Of a stretch of DNA of 64,000 nt, positions 10,494 to 21,477 are shown piece by piece. This DNA comes from Athripsodes cinereus (taxonomy: Eukaryota; Arthropoda; Insecta; Trichoptera; Leptoceridae). The position numbers and the translations under genes were made by a program. Below the pieces are notes generated by a model. The model searched no databases. It was not told where the DNA came from and was given only the letters and a program-made list of their open reading frames with translations. Position 1 is the first letter of the stretch. Each line of letters begins with the position of its first letter. The stretch covers positions 12,503,684 to 12,567,683 of the forward strand of contig OX388328.1 in assembly GCA_947579605.1 (NCBI GenBank). Reading direction: 5' to 3'.

Positions 10494-11007
10494 CAGAGGT
10501 TCCCAAACTTTTTTTTCTCATGGACCACTTTTATAAATTTACTGGTTCCGGTGGACCCCCTGTATACCTACCCGCCCCTCGTCGCTAAATTTTCGAAATG
10601 GTATAGGAATTTGAAATATTTCAAAAATTCCTCGGTTTTCTTACAGAATATTTTCTCACAGTATCTTTTTCTACAATGTGACGAGTATTTGTACCGACTA
10701 TTGTTTATGTCAATTGCTTAAATATCTACCTCCCCGTCGCCGAATTTTCAAAATGGTATGGGAATTTGAAATATTTCCAAAACTCCTCGGTTTTCTTAAA
10801 GAATATTTTCTCACAGTACATTTTTCTATAATGTACCGGGTATTTGAACCGACTATTGTTTATGTCAATATCTGGTGCGTTTACCGAATATCCGGTACTT
10901 TAACTATGGAATCGTGGACCCCCATTTTTCAGTCACGTCATCGTGGACCCCTGTCGAGTCTGTCGTGGACCACTGGGGGTCCACCTGGACCACTTTCGGA
11001 ATCACTG
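10494..11007. mobile_element. non-autonomous hAT element with 8-bp duplication
   Basis: The left end is CAGAGGTTCCCAAACTTTTT; the right end in reverse is CAGTGATTCCGAAAGTGGTC, the CAG-GTTCC pattern of hAT TIRs. Flanking octamers are GTATAGAT (10486-10493) and GTATACAT (11008-11015), 7 of 8 identical. The interior carries an imperfect tandem duplication, about 10600-10711 and 10745-10870 (GGAATTTGAAATATTTC..CCTCGGTTTTCTTA in each). A 159-codon open frame runs across it, but it reads repeats and is not a transposase. Confidence 0.85.
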
Positions 11008-11015
11008 GTATACAT

Positions 11016-11339
11016 AGTTAGACAGATTTTACCATCCCCGATTATGCATAATGGGTGCAGGTTTGCATGGAAGGTATGTTTCTCTGTAAAATGTGTCTAT
11101 TGTACATGCAATATAGGAACAAATATACGTATGGACTTAAATATTTATTATATTTAAGTTAGTAAGGAAGATTTAATAATTTATTACAGTGCATACGACC
11201 ATAATAAAGTTAGAAGTTTTCACATAAAACTGTATGTGGACTATTTATTACATATGTGCAATATATTATTTTAAATGTTTAAAGATCCTGTGAGTCGCCG
11301 GATAAATTGCTAGTCTGTTGAACAATTTTTTTTTTATTT
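11016..11339. other. unassigned flank of the LTR element
   Basis: AT-rich and probably single-copy. It ends in the target duplication ACTT at 11340-11343. Confidence 0.45.
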
Positions 11340-11859
11340 ACTTTGACAAGGGCCCGTTCTCAGCTGGAAGGAGGCAAAGAGAGAAAAGAGATACTTACAT
11401 ACACTGAGAAAAGGTACATCTCCAAATTCAATTGATATTTCACAATAAATTGTTTTGCTCGCCTTACCATTGATATAATATGACATAAAGATCAAATTCA
11501 ACATAACGTAACATCAAACCAATTCGCTTTTACCATAAACTATACTTCGTTCGGCGCTTACCAATCTTTTAGTTACCCAAACATCCGTGTATGGCGCTAG
11601 TTGGTTTAAAATCATTGTCAGGTAAGTACATTATAGCTTGTGAAATTGCCACACGCATAAAAATACATTATGATTGACGAAACGTATTTCAATAGTACAA
11701 TACTGTTTTATTTATTTGTAGTATTTTCGTTATTATACAAATAACTAAATACTTATTTATTATTATTCAATATAATGAATACACTAGAATGGTTGTAAAA
11801 TGTGTTATATTTTGATAAAAAAAACAATACTTTGGTCATTATTAATTATTCTAATGGCA

Positions 11860-13080
11860 ACACTAGTATTCGATGACATTCGTCGGTTTTCCGTTGTGTT
11901 TTGTTATTTGTTAATTTCTGTCCGTTTTCGTATTTCGGTGTTTTTTTTTAGTGGATTGAGGATAATTGTTAAAATATGACCGTGCATTTACTCACATTTA
12001 AAACAAGATCCCTCATAATATTGCATGATGGGATGAAAAAATAACCTGTCATCGAAATGCAAGGTAAACCTTTGTAATTTCTTCTTATTTACTATTATTT
12101 TTATATGATTTAAAGCATTAATATTTTGATATATGTTTTTACTTTATAGATGAAACGCAATGAGGAAAATAACGTGGAATTACAGAATGAAAGTGTACCA
12201 TCAAATAACCATTTGGTGAGTAACATTGTTCTAACCTTGAGTGCTTGTGGATGGACTAATTAGGTTATTTAATTTAATGAATATTTTTTGCTTTACAGAT
12301 TACAGAATTTAATGTTAAAAACCATGTGATGAAATGAAAGTGAAACTTCAACCATCAATTTGGTATGTAATATTGGACTAACATTGATTTTGTTTGTGAA
12401 CGAACTAACTTTATTAGTTATCATTTGGTTTAATAAATCATTTTTGTACTTTTAGACTGTGGAGGAAACAAATGAGGTTGTGATTGAGTATATACATTGA
12501 AGGAGACTCACCGTCCACCTGGATAGTTCAGAAATCTGGGGACTTACATTTATCCGACTAAATTTCTACACTAACAAATTTGTCCACACAAGTGGTGCCA
12601 TAATATATGTTAAGATCAAAAGCATTTACAGCTCAACAAATAATGAATCTTTATAAAGTCCAGTCCATGATGAGTTGGTATGAGATGTTTAATTTGCAAT
12701 AATTGTTTTATCAACAAGCCAAATTTGAGTTTTTATTGACGATTAACTAAAATTTGTACTTTACAGAATGTTGCAGAACATCAACAAATTGGTGAAAATG
12801 TTGCTTTGGATTTGGTGTCACCTACATCAACATCAAAAGTTTGTATACTTCAAATCCTGTTATTTTAATTTCAATTCTTTTGTTTACAAAAATAACTTTT
12901 AGTTATATATATTATTTTTAATTTTACAGAAAAAAGGTCAAATGTAATTATCAAAAGGCTAGTAGAAAACAAATTAGTAGAATTGGGGCATTCATACTCA
13001 AACAGAAAGGGTCAATTGTCAGCATGAAAAATTTTTGTTCCCATAGAAAAAAGTTGCAGAGAAGAATGCCAAAATAAAAT
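11860..13080 (+). pseudogene. possible spliced coding remnant inside the DNA element
   Basis: ATG at 12150 opens MKRNEENNVELQNESVPSNN, followed by GGTGAGTAAC as a donor-like site and TTTGCTTTACAG (about 12298) as an acceptor-like site. Similar GT..AG-like pairs follow near 12362/12454 and 12840/12930. The second exon-like block repeats parts of the first (ATTACAGAAT, GAAAGTG..CCATCAA). Stops interrupt most continuations. It may be a decayed transposase or a captured host gene; the family is not recognised. Confidence 0.3.
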
Positions 13081-13139
13081 AACTCCCGTAGAGCAACAAC
13101 GTGGTATGATTAGAATTTTTATTTTTTTTATTTATTTTC

Positions 13140-13573
13140 ATATAATGAAAACAAAATTGTTTTTGGTTTTACTACGATTTATTTGTTTAATAAGTTACCA
13201 GGTTTCGACCTATGAGGTCATTGTCAAACTAAATTTACTATAGGCCGTGTTGTTACTTAAATACTATGTCTTAGTAGGTAGGTATAACAATATATTCTTA
13301 GAGCTAAGGTTTTATATAATGCAAAAATTATTGAGGGGAATTCAGAAAGAACAGTTGTTTGTGTTGTATATGATTTAAATTATATTGATTCCATATAATG
13401 TGACATTTTATTGGTAAAGATTAAGGAAGACAGTTGGTTAGTATTGTGTAAATAAATGAAATAGTATTTTGACTTCAACTAATAGATGTACCTAACAGAT
13501 GTACCTAATATTATTAACAACAGAGGAATATTGACAAAAAGCATCCATTTAGGAATAATAACATGTACAACAT
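13140..13573. repeat. Penelope-like terminal arm (left)
   Basis: Contains TACCAGGTTTCGACCTATGA near 13197-13216 and a tract around CATTTAGGAATAATAACATG near 13545-13564. It pairs with the right arm with scattered substitutions and a few small indels. Confidence 0.75.
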
Positions 13574-14439
13574 CTAGATTTACAACTAGTCAATAAAGGT
13601 TTGTATTATCTATTGAATAATTCCAGAACAAAATTACACTTTGTTATCCTGGGCCAGGTAATAGTATAAATTAATTACATGTTGTCATACACCAGATAAT
13701 GATGTAACAATGCAAAGTATAACATAATACAATATTATTTTATTAAAATATAATTTTTTTGGTTTATAAAGAACTTTATGTGGTATTGCTAGATGTCTTA
13801 ATGTATTCTAGTTTATGGAGTTGATCTTTTACACTGTGTTCTTAATGGGTATATCTATAGGTTTTGTAAGTATAGATTCTATACAATGCAATATCCGTCT
13901 TGGGATAATGTGGGATAAAACAAAATTAACTAAAGGGTCATTTAACATTAGCAAATAATATATGATTACAATGAGGTGTTGATTTGAATAAATTGTGATT
14001 TTAAGTTTTTTGTAAATGATATAAATATAGCCTTCTGAACAAATATATCTATAAAATTATTATATATTAGTTTATTATAATGTTGTATATAGAAGACGTA
14101 CAGTTACATAAGTTGTAAGGATATCTAAAGAAGTATTACATATCTATAAGACGTATACATATCTATAATATTATATGTGAAAAAATATATCTTTAAAAGT
14201 ATTACATGTTAGTTTATTGTAATGTTGCATATAGATAACGTATGATTATATAAGCAGTGTGTTATTTAGTTGTTGATTGTCTTTTTCAAGTAATACCCAT
14301 GATTTGATTTAGTCTAATTGTGAACTTGGGTATCAAGATTATAAGGTTTATTTTATTAAATGTCCAACGTTTTATGTTACTTACTAAATGGTTTAAAAAT
14401 TTCTAGTATGGCTGAATTAATTATATTTGTTTGTTCATT

Positions 14440-14935
14440 TATTAGTGTGCAATCTAATTTGTTGGCTTTTGTGATTTCAAGTTGTTCTTATACGTTAAGA
14501 CGCATACCTTTCTTCTGCGAGTGTAATTTTTTTGGAAGGGTGGTATCTCGGATTGAGTGGTTATTAGTAAGAAGGTGTTTGGCGCATTGAGAACTTTCTG
14601 GTTTGTTATTAAGCCATGCTTTCTTATGTTCCAGGAACCTACATTCAATATTACATCCGCTTTGCCCTATATAGATGTTATCACAATCATCACAATTCAG
14701 ACTGTATATACCGTTGTCTTTTAGTGGTGGTTGTGGGTCTTTAGAATTTCTTAACTGGAAGCCTATGTTATTTGTTTTGTTTTTTTTTTCACTTGTGGCA
14801 TAACATCTGTATATTAAATGTGGTTTTCTTGTTTATTGTATTGGCTATTTTTGAGGATAAATGTCCATAATATGTGATACATCTAAATTCGTTATTATTG
14901 AGGTTGACTGTTGGGTATATTTGTGATAAGGTGAG
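14440..14935 (-). pseudogene. Penelope-type GIY-YIG endonuclease C-terminal domain, broken
   Basis: Minus-strand translation begins FRCITYYGHLSSKIANTINK, breaks by stop/frameshift near 14800, then continues LRNSKDPQPPLKDNGIYSLN (GIY at about 14710) and CDDCDNIYIGQSGCN, followed by CRFLEHKKAW and a QLEI segment. The order is GIY, a CxxC pair, YIGQ, then R..EH, as in Penelope-like elements, where this domain nicks DNA for target-primed integration. A TAA stop after KKGMRLNV (about 14490) and the upstream frameshift make it non-functional. No reverse-transcriptase motif is found upstream. Confidence 0.8.
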
Positions 14936-14938
14936 TTT

Positions 14939-15380
14939 ATGTTGTAGGTACATGTTATTATTCCTAAATGGATGCTTTTTGTCAATATTCCTCTGTTGTT
15001 AATGATATTAGGTACATCTGTTACATCTATTAGTTGAAGTCAAAACACCCAATACTATTTCATTTAATTACACAATACTAACCAACTGTCTTCCTAAATC
15101 TTTACCAATAAAATGTCACATTATATAGAATCCATATAATCAAAACCATATACAACACAACCAACTGTTCTTTCTGAATTTCCCTCAATAATTTTTGCAT
15201 TATATAAAACCTTAGCTCTAAAGAATATATTGTTATACCTACCTAATAAGACATAGTATTTAAGTAACAACACGGCCTATAGTAAATTTAGTTTGACAAT
15301 GACCTCATAGGTCGAAACCTGGAAACTTATTAAACAAATAAATCGTAGTAAAACCAAGAACAATTTTGTTTTCATTATAT
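14939..15380. repeat. Penelope-like terminal arm (right)
   Basis: Inverted copy of 13140-13573, including TGACCTCATAGGTCGAAACC near 15299-15318. It abuts the upstream end of the truncated coding region. Confidence 0.75.
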
Positions 15381-16200
15381 CAATATAATGGAGTTTTACA
15401 AAATCAACGTCGACTCAATCAATTTATTTATTTTGTTAATACACTTATTACAGATTATATAGTATAACTTGAATATTGTATGGTTTGCAAGCCAGTGAAG
15501 TTTGTTAAATTATTTTACACCATATTATCAACACTATGTTCCAGCTATGTTCCAACAACAAAAAGAAATAACAAAATGCACTCGATTGCACCGACCGAGG
15601 CAATAACAATGAAGACAAAAAGAAAAACATTCAGTCGTGAAATGAATACGCTATTACAAAAAAAAACACAAGCAATGACTGATGCTCAGGGGGGGGGATC
15701 AATCCTCTCTGAATAAAAACTGGGGGAGGGGAGCCTCACCACATTCAAGACAATCATCAACCAGAACCCTGAAGAGATCTAGAAATAGCATCTTTGAATT
15801 TTGGCAATGATGAAAAGTAAAATTCAACATCCCTGAAGAAAGAGTTGGAAGAATCCTATAATACTCGTACAATATATTTATTATGTCTTTATAAATTGTC
15901 CTTATTTTTATATTTTTTAATTGAATTTTTTAATAAATTATTATATTACATAAGAACTTAATAGAAAAAAATCATTTTAATTTCCTTGCTACTTTTTTTA
16001 CTTATATATTGATCACAATGTTTATTTGTAAAATGTGAATAATTATTCTAATAATATTATTATTTATGCTAGATTTTTTCAAATAATAATTATAGAGTTA
16101 TTAGAAAAATAGATCACATTTTACAACTAAACGCGATTAATATTATTGGACTTTTGACAGCTACGAGTAAGGTCATGTATAGGTACCTATATACGTAAGT
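15381..16200. other. right interior of the 5-kb element
   Basis: A 78-codon open frame (15480-15716, +) reads KTKRKTFSREMNTLLQKKTQ, then G9 and a stop; it resembles nothing I know. AATAAA signals occur near 15940. It could be the 3' exon of the remnant upstream of the Penelope-like insertion, but that is unproven. Confidence 0.35.
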
Positions 16201-16928
16201 ATGACAAGTAAATCGATTGATTCTTACCAACGATTCGTTCTGCGGCAAACTTCAAGTTGATGACGTCACTGTGAAGAAGTTGTTGGTAAGCGTACCAATG
16301 AATTAGTTGCGAAGTCAATAGATCTGTACTAGTGAATCGTTAGTACGAACTCTGGTCCTAATTTGATAGTACGTACCAATGATTCGTTGTGAAATTTCGT
16401 TAGTATTTTTCTCAGTGTAATATTACCTTTACTATACTCCTCTTTTATACTCATAATTTGCATAAAAAAGACAACATTGGCATACTACAGTGAAATGCAT
16501 GGGCGGTGATGAAAACACAAGCGTTTATTTACACTAATATTTCTATTTATTTACAAAAAAACACATTATTATCAAAACTAAAAAATAAAGGAATTTAAAA
16601 CTAATGTTACCTATCTAAATTAGAACCTACTCCTCATCCCGATTAAAATATGTCTTTATCCCAATCATAAAATACACAGTCTTTTCACTACACATTAATA
16701 TTAATTGTCACTATCAAAAAAACAAAACACAGACGCACAAGAATCGCTCACGTTGGGTGGGAGCCTAGGCATCCTAGCCCGGCTCACACCACCCTGATGC
16801 ATCGTCCTGCCTGCTGAACTGCAGACAGGCGCAATCCTTCCCACGCTGGCATTCTGGGATATGGTCCTCAGAATGGTATCCGTCCGAGGCCAGCGGCCTT
16901 CAAGCCCACGAGAGGCTACCTCCTGGGA

Positions 16929-17138
16929 CCCGGCATCCTGGGCGGGAAACGGCGGGGTCCCATCTCGTCGGCTCCGCCACACAAGGGCAGGAGCAACGCT
17001 CTCCACGGAGGCCTGGCGGGTCGTGTTGTGGAACCCGGCGTCCTGGGCGGGAAACCGCGGGGTCCCATCTTGCTGGCTCCGCCACACAAGGGCGGGAGCA
17101 ACGTTCTCCACGGAGGCCTGGCGGGTAATGTTTTCGTG
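16929..17138. repeat. GC-rich ~105-bp tandem duplication inside the LTR
   Basis: Two units begin CGGCATCCTGGGCGGGAAAC (16931) and CGGCGTCCTGGGCGGGAAAC (17036), each followed by GGCTCCGCCACACAAGGGC and CTCCACGGAGGCCTGGCGGG. The block is a marked GC island in AT-rich DNA. Open frames on both strands here read the repeat and have no motif. The same block is at about 19840-20049 in LTR copy 2. Confidence 0.85.
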
Positions 17139-17819
17139 GTCTGCCGCTGATGGCCCGCTTAGGGGATGCTACCCCACGCTCTCTACCTTCACACCACACC
17201 CTTTGCCTTCATTCTGCATCTTTATCCCGGACATACGGCGTTACTAGCTAGTATGCCCGGGTACTTTGCTCGCAGACTACCAGCGTATTCTACGCAACAT
17301 ATCTCACACGATTAGTTCAATTCATAATTAAATAAAAAAAAAGTGTCCAATTTCACCACAGTATAACGGTTAATTTTTTTTTTTATCCCCCCCATTTTCA
17401 AACAAAACCCCAATCTATACTGACAACCTAACTAGCACTTACATACTAGTTACAATGTAAGGAGAGTGTATGTATGTTGGTATCTACGTTCGTGTAGGTA
17501 GTATTTCATATCACCTTTGATATTATACCTACCTACAGGAACGTTTACATCTAGATTACAATGTACATACAAACAAACACACACTCTGACCTATAACATA
17601 ACATTATGGGTTGATTGGCGAGAGACACGAAAGACGGCGACGAATGGTGACCACATGTGATTCATGGAATCACGTCCAGTACCTGCCTTGGGTCGTTGTT
17701 TCACGAAGTTTGCACAATTTTTAGATATTTTAATTATTATTATTACTACTGACCGAATATTATTACGAAAAATATTTTGGATAATTTTTTTATCACCGGC
17801 CAAAAACCACCACATATCA

Positions 17820-19272
17820 ACTCGACCCCCCTCTTTTGATAAAAAAATTATCCAAAAAAAAACTATCTGTTCTCTCGCCTATCCACACATAATTAAACAC
17901 ATTTTTTTTAATTAGCAAAACCAATCCTAGGTGTATCACGGGAAAGGTAGGTACTCCAACAATTACTATTTAAAACATTTACCAATTCATTTTCTAACCC
18001 ATTCCATTTGTATATTAACCCGTTCTTCAGCTCATAATTAACAATTCGGACACAAACAATGGCAAAATTTACAACGAAGTATTTATGAATAGGTATGTAG
18101 GCATACATGGTTCTCTCATTCACAATACACATCTCATGGTATTCTCCAGGTAATGTCGGCACACTTCTCAACCTCCCACTCTCACGTCTCCGACCAGCCC
18201 TCTTGCTTGATCCATCCTCTATCCTCCAAATCATCACAACTATACCTCAACCGGCTTTCACAACCACTGGGAACTCCAACCCCTTATACCAAGGCGGTCA
18301 GGCTATCAGCCCAAAGCTCGAATAGCCCTTTCATCCCTCTAACTCTCTTCTACCTCATAACTCGCACTGTGTATCAAGCCCCTACGCTTTGCCGGGAAAC
18401 ACACGTCCCGTACACAAGCTGCCTGAATACACACACCCCTTTCCTCTACTCTCTTCTAGAAATTCTTCTTTTCTACCTAGCGCCTCGCCGACATACCTGC
18501 CATTCACCCCATCTTCTCTTTCACTCTGCAAAACATACCCTTCCATGTATCACCATACATAACTATGCTTAACTTCCGCGCATGTACACAATTTTCCCGC
18601 GTTTTCCCCAAAAAAAAAAAAAAAACCGCGCGCTTTAATACTACCACGGTGTCTGTATTTTCCCCGCGCATTTCCATTCGCGCCATTTCACAAACTCGAT
18701 TACACCTTGCGCAACTCTTTGTTAAATTCACAAATAACTAGCATTTAATTATAAAAAAAAAATCCAAAACAACAATGAATATTACCCACATAGATATAGT
18801 ATAACACACAGTCTCCTTTTACATTTCACATAAATTGCTATCATCTCATTTTTATACACAATTGAAACATTAAATTTACACATTTTCCCACACAAATTTT
18901 GAAACTGTTATCAGTACAATACAAACAAATTTTTCTCGAGTACCTACCAGTACACCTATAAAATAATACACAAAATTAATTCAACCAATCCAGTTTTGAG
19001 CGCCAGGTTATTTTGCAGAAAAATAACCAAAAGTATTCGAAATTATTCTACATCACCGCCAAAACAAATCAAAGAAATATGCCATACATATATAAAAAAA
19101 TTCTTCCCCCATTCCAGCATCCTTGTCTCTCAGGGATATTAGTCGTGGGTTCGTTTATAGTGATTATACATCCCTTAAGGATGTATTTTTTCACTAAGGG
19201 CCCTAGTTGCGGCGCCAAAATTTGACAAAGCATGCTTTGTCAAATTAATGCCGACACGATGGGCGCCAAAAT
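17820..19272 (-). other. interior of the LTR element, non-coding
   Basis: 1453 bp with no gag/pol motif on either strand. Open frames of up to 139 codons look fortuitous. On the minus strand the primer end carries TTTTGGCGCC twice (about 19263-19272 and 19210-19219), each preceded by TTGTCAA, so the LTR/primer-site junction seems partly duplicated. A palindrome TTTGACAAAGCATGCTTTGT lies between (19221-19240). Confidence 0.7.
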
Positions 19273-20730
19273 TGACAAGGGCCCGTTCTCAGCTGGAAGG
19301 AGGCAAAGAGAGAAAAGAGATACTTACATAATATTACCTTTACTATACTCCTCTTTTATACTCATAATTTGCATAAAAAAGACAACATTGGCATACTACA
19401 GTGAAATGCATGGGCGGTGATGAAAACACAAGCGTTTATTTACACTAATATTTCTATTTATTTACAAAAAAACACATTATTATCAAAACTAAAAAATAAA
19501 GGAATTTAAAACTAATGTTACCTATCTAAATTAGAACCTACTCCTCATCCCGATTAAAATATGTCTTTATCCCAATCATAAAATACACAGTCTTTTCACT
19601 ACACATTAATATTAATTGTCACTATCAAAAAAACAAAACACAGACGCACAAGAATCGCTCACGTTGGGTGGGAGCCTAGGCATCCTAGCCCGGCTCACAC
19701 CACCCTGATGCATCGTCCTGCCTGCTGAACTGCAGACAGGCGCAATCCTTCCCACGCTGGCATTCTGGGATATGGTCCTCAGAATGGTATCCGTCCGAGG
19801 CCAGCGGCCTTCAAGCCCACGAGAGGCTACCTCCTGGGACCCGGCATCCTGGGCGGGAAACGGCGGGGTCCCATCTCGTCGGCTCCGCCACACAAGGGCA
19901 GGAGCAACGCTCTCCACGGAGGCCTGGCGGGTCGTGTTGTGGAACCCGGCGTCCTGGGCGGGAAACCGCGGGGTCCCATCTTGCTGGCTCCGCCACACAA
20001 GGGCGGGAGCAACGTTCTCCACGGAGGCCTGGCGGGTAATGTTTTCGTGGTCTGCCGCTGATGGCCCGCTTAGGGGATGCTACCCCACGCTCTCTACCTT
20101 CACACCACACCCTTTGCCTTCATTCTGCATCTTTATCCCGGACATACGGCGTTACTAGCTAGTATGCCCGGGTACTTTGCTCGCAGACTACCAGCGTATT
20201 CTACGCAACATATCTCACACGATTAGTTCAATTCATAATTAAATAAAAAAAAAGTGTCCAATTTCACCACAGTATAACGGTTAATTTTTTTTTTTATCCC
20301 CCCCATTTTCAAACAAAACCCCAATCTATACTGACAACCTAACTAGCACTTACATACTAGTTACAATGTAAGGAGAGTGTATGTATGTTGGTATCTACGT
20401 TCGTGTAGGTAGTATTTCATATCACCTTTGATATTATACCTACCTACAGGAACGTTTACATCTAGATTACAATGTACATACAAACAAACACACACTCTGA
20501 CCTATAACATAACATTATGGGTTGATTGGCGAGAGACACGAAAGACGGCGACGAATGGTGACCACATGTGATTCATGGAATCACGTCCAGTACCTGCCTT
20601 GGGTCGTTGTTTCACGAAGTTTGCACAATTTTTAGATATTTTAATTATTATTATTACTACTGACCGAATATTATTACGAAAAATATTTTGGATAATTTTT
20701 TTATCACCGGCCAAAAACCACCACATATCA
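19273..20730 (-). repeat. LTR copy 2 (5' LTR by orientation), intact
   Basis: 1458 bp, TG..CA. It contains the uninterrupted junction TTACATAATATTACC where copy 1 carries the 5-kb element, and the same GC-rich tandem block. Confidence 0.9.
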
Positions 20731-20734
20731 ACTT

Positions 20735-21094
20735 ACTATATTCTTATTAACCTGACTACTTTCAATATTTGAACTAGAGACAATTATTAACATCTTCAAT
20801 TTTTGCAGTGGTGAGGCATGCCATCCAACGCGTATGTTCATCATTTTTATTACTGACAAAGAGACGATTTTTACAAGGATCATTACAGCTGAAGGCCAAT
20901 GCGATCCCAGAAAAAAACCAACAATACCTAGACAACAACACAACTACAATACACATTCTCAATTTTTCTGACAAACTCCGCATACGTCACGCCAAATATA
21001 TCAATGTATCTAGCCAGACTGTTAAATATTTGAATAGCACTTCCTATTGGGGACTTTGCCAATATGTTTGTTCTACTTTGAGGCTGTAAGGTTA
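20735..21094. other. unassigned flank of the LTR element
   Basis: A 93-codon open frame (20808-21089, +) lies after a TTTTTGCAG that resembles a splice acceptor. No domain is recognised and no partner exon is seen. I do not call a gene. Confidence 0.35.
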
Positions 21095-21277
21095 TTCTTG
21101 ACAAAATCTAAATACGATCTTAATCTTAATCATACTACGCGCGAAGTGACTTTTAGTCAAAAATATGTGCACACCGATGTCACGGTAGCGGTAGCGCGGT
21201 AATTTTGACCATAGTCCCTTCGCGCGTCGTATGATTAAGATCAAGACTAGATTAAGATCGTATTTAGATTGTGTCAA
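21095..21277. mobile_element. MITE-C, hairpin MITE
   Basis: TTGACAAAATCTAAATACGA at the left pairs with TCGTATTTAGATTGTGTCAA at the right; inner arms (CTTAATCATACTACGCGCGA) also pair. One-arm relatives lie at 24005-24200 and 44575-44760. Confidence 0.75.
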
Positions 21278-21477
21278 GAGTAGCCCTGCTGATAAAAGTC
21301 GTGATGCCGAGAACGTCCATATGCATCGGGAACATATATGTTAAAATTTTCCAGTATTATTGGATTAAATATTTTGGAAGGATTGTGGAGAGCGTCTGGA
21401 CACTGAGTCCAATGAATTAGACAAATAATTGTGCAAACAACATCCATATTAATTTTAATAAATTTTTTATTCTCTTT

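Larger units (their letters stand above)
13140..15380 (-). mobile_element. Penelope-like retroelement fragment with inverted terminal arms
   Basis: Arms of about 434 bp (13140-13573) and 442 bp (14939-15380) are inverted copies of each other. Between them the minus strand encodes only a C-terminal Penelope-type region (GIY-YIG domain). Both arms contain GACCTCATAGGTCGAAACC on one strand. Inverted terminal repeats plus a GIY-YIG endonuclease are the signature of Penelope-like elements. The reverse-transcriptase domain is missing, so the copy is truncated. Confidence 0.75.
11402..16417. mobile_element. 5016-bp TA-target DNA element with MITE-A-like ends
   Basis: Starts CACTGAGAAAAGG and ends TTTTTCTCAGTG, with TA on both sides (11400-11401, 16418-16419). 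The other LTR keeps the empty site as TTACATAATATTACC (about 19324-19338), so both boundaries are proven inside the window. The right ~200 bp are a diverged MITE-A arm; the left end shares only the outer ~12 bp. The interior holds a possible spliced coding remnant (11860-13080), a Penelope-like element (13140-15380) and a 3' region with an AATAAA near 15940. No transposase catalytic motif was recognised. Confidence 0.85.
11344..17819 (-). repeat. LTR copy 1 (3' LTR by orientation), interrupted
   Basis: Matches the second LTR at a constant offset of 2911 bp from 16420 to 17819, and also over its first 58 bp (11344-11401). The 5016-bp element plus a TA duplication accounts for the whole extra length. 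I noticed no base difference between the LTR copies. Confidence 0.9.
11340..20734 (-). mobile_element. non-autonomous LTR retrotransposon with ACTT target duplication
   Basis: Two direct LTRs (11344-17819 with a 5018-bp interruption, and 19273-20730) flank a 1453-bp interior. Each LTR runs TG..CA, and ACTT sits outside both (11340-11343, 20731-20734). A purine tract on the minus strand (AAAAGAGGGGGG, 17826-17837) borders the LTR near 17819, and a TGGCGCC primer-binding-site-like motif lies just inside 19272, so transcription runs on the minus strand. TGGCGCC primer sites are typical of tRNA-Lys-primed Ty3/gypsy elements. No gag, protease, reverse transcriptase or integrase is visible, so this is a TRIM/LARD-type parasite of another element. 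Confidence 0.9.

Noticed and set aside
10678..11157. 159-codon open frame
   Set aside because: It lies almost wholly in a non-autonomous hAT element with repeated units and has no transposase motif.
16701..17247. Overlapping open frames on both strands (60-136 codons), duplicated at 19612-20158
   Set aside because: They read a GC-rich tandem repeat inside the LTR in several frames at once; GC-rich DNA in an AT-rich genome makes stop codons rare.
17820..19272. gag-like gene in the LTR element
   Set aside because: No nucleocapsid CCHC, protease or polymerase motif on either strand; frames are short and inconsistent in strand.
20735..21090. Exon of a host gene after a TTTTTGCAG acceptor-like site
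   Set aside because: The 93-codon frame has no recognised domain and no matching neighbour exon. Acceptor-like sites are common in AT-rich DNA.
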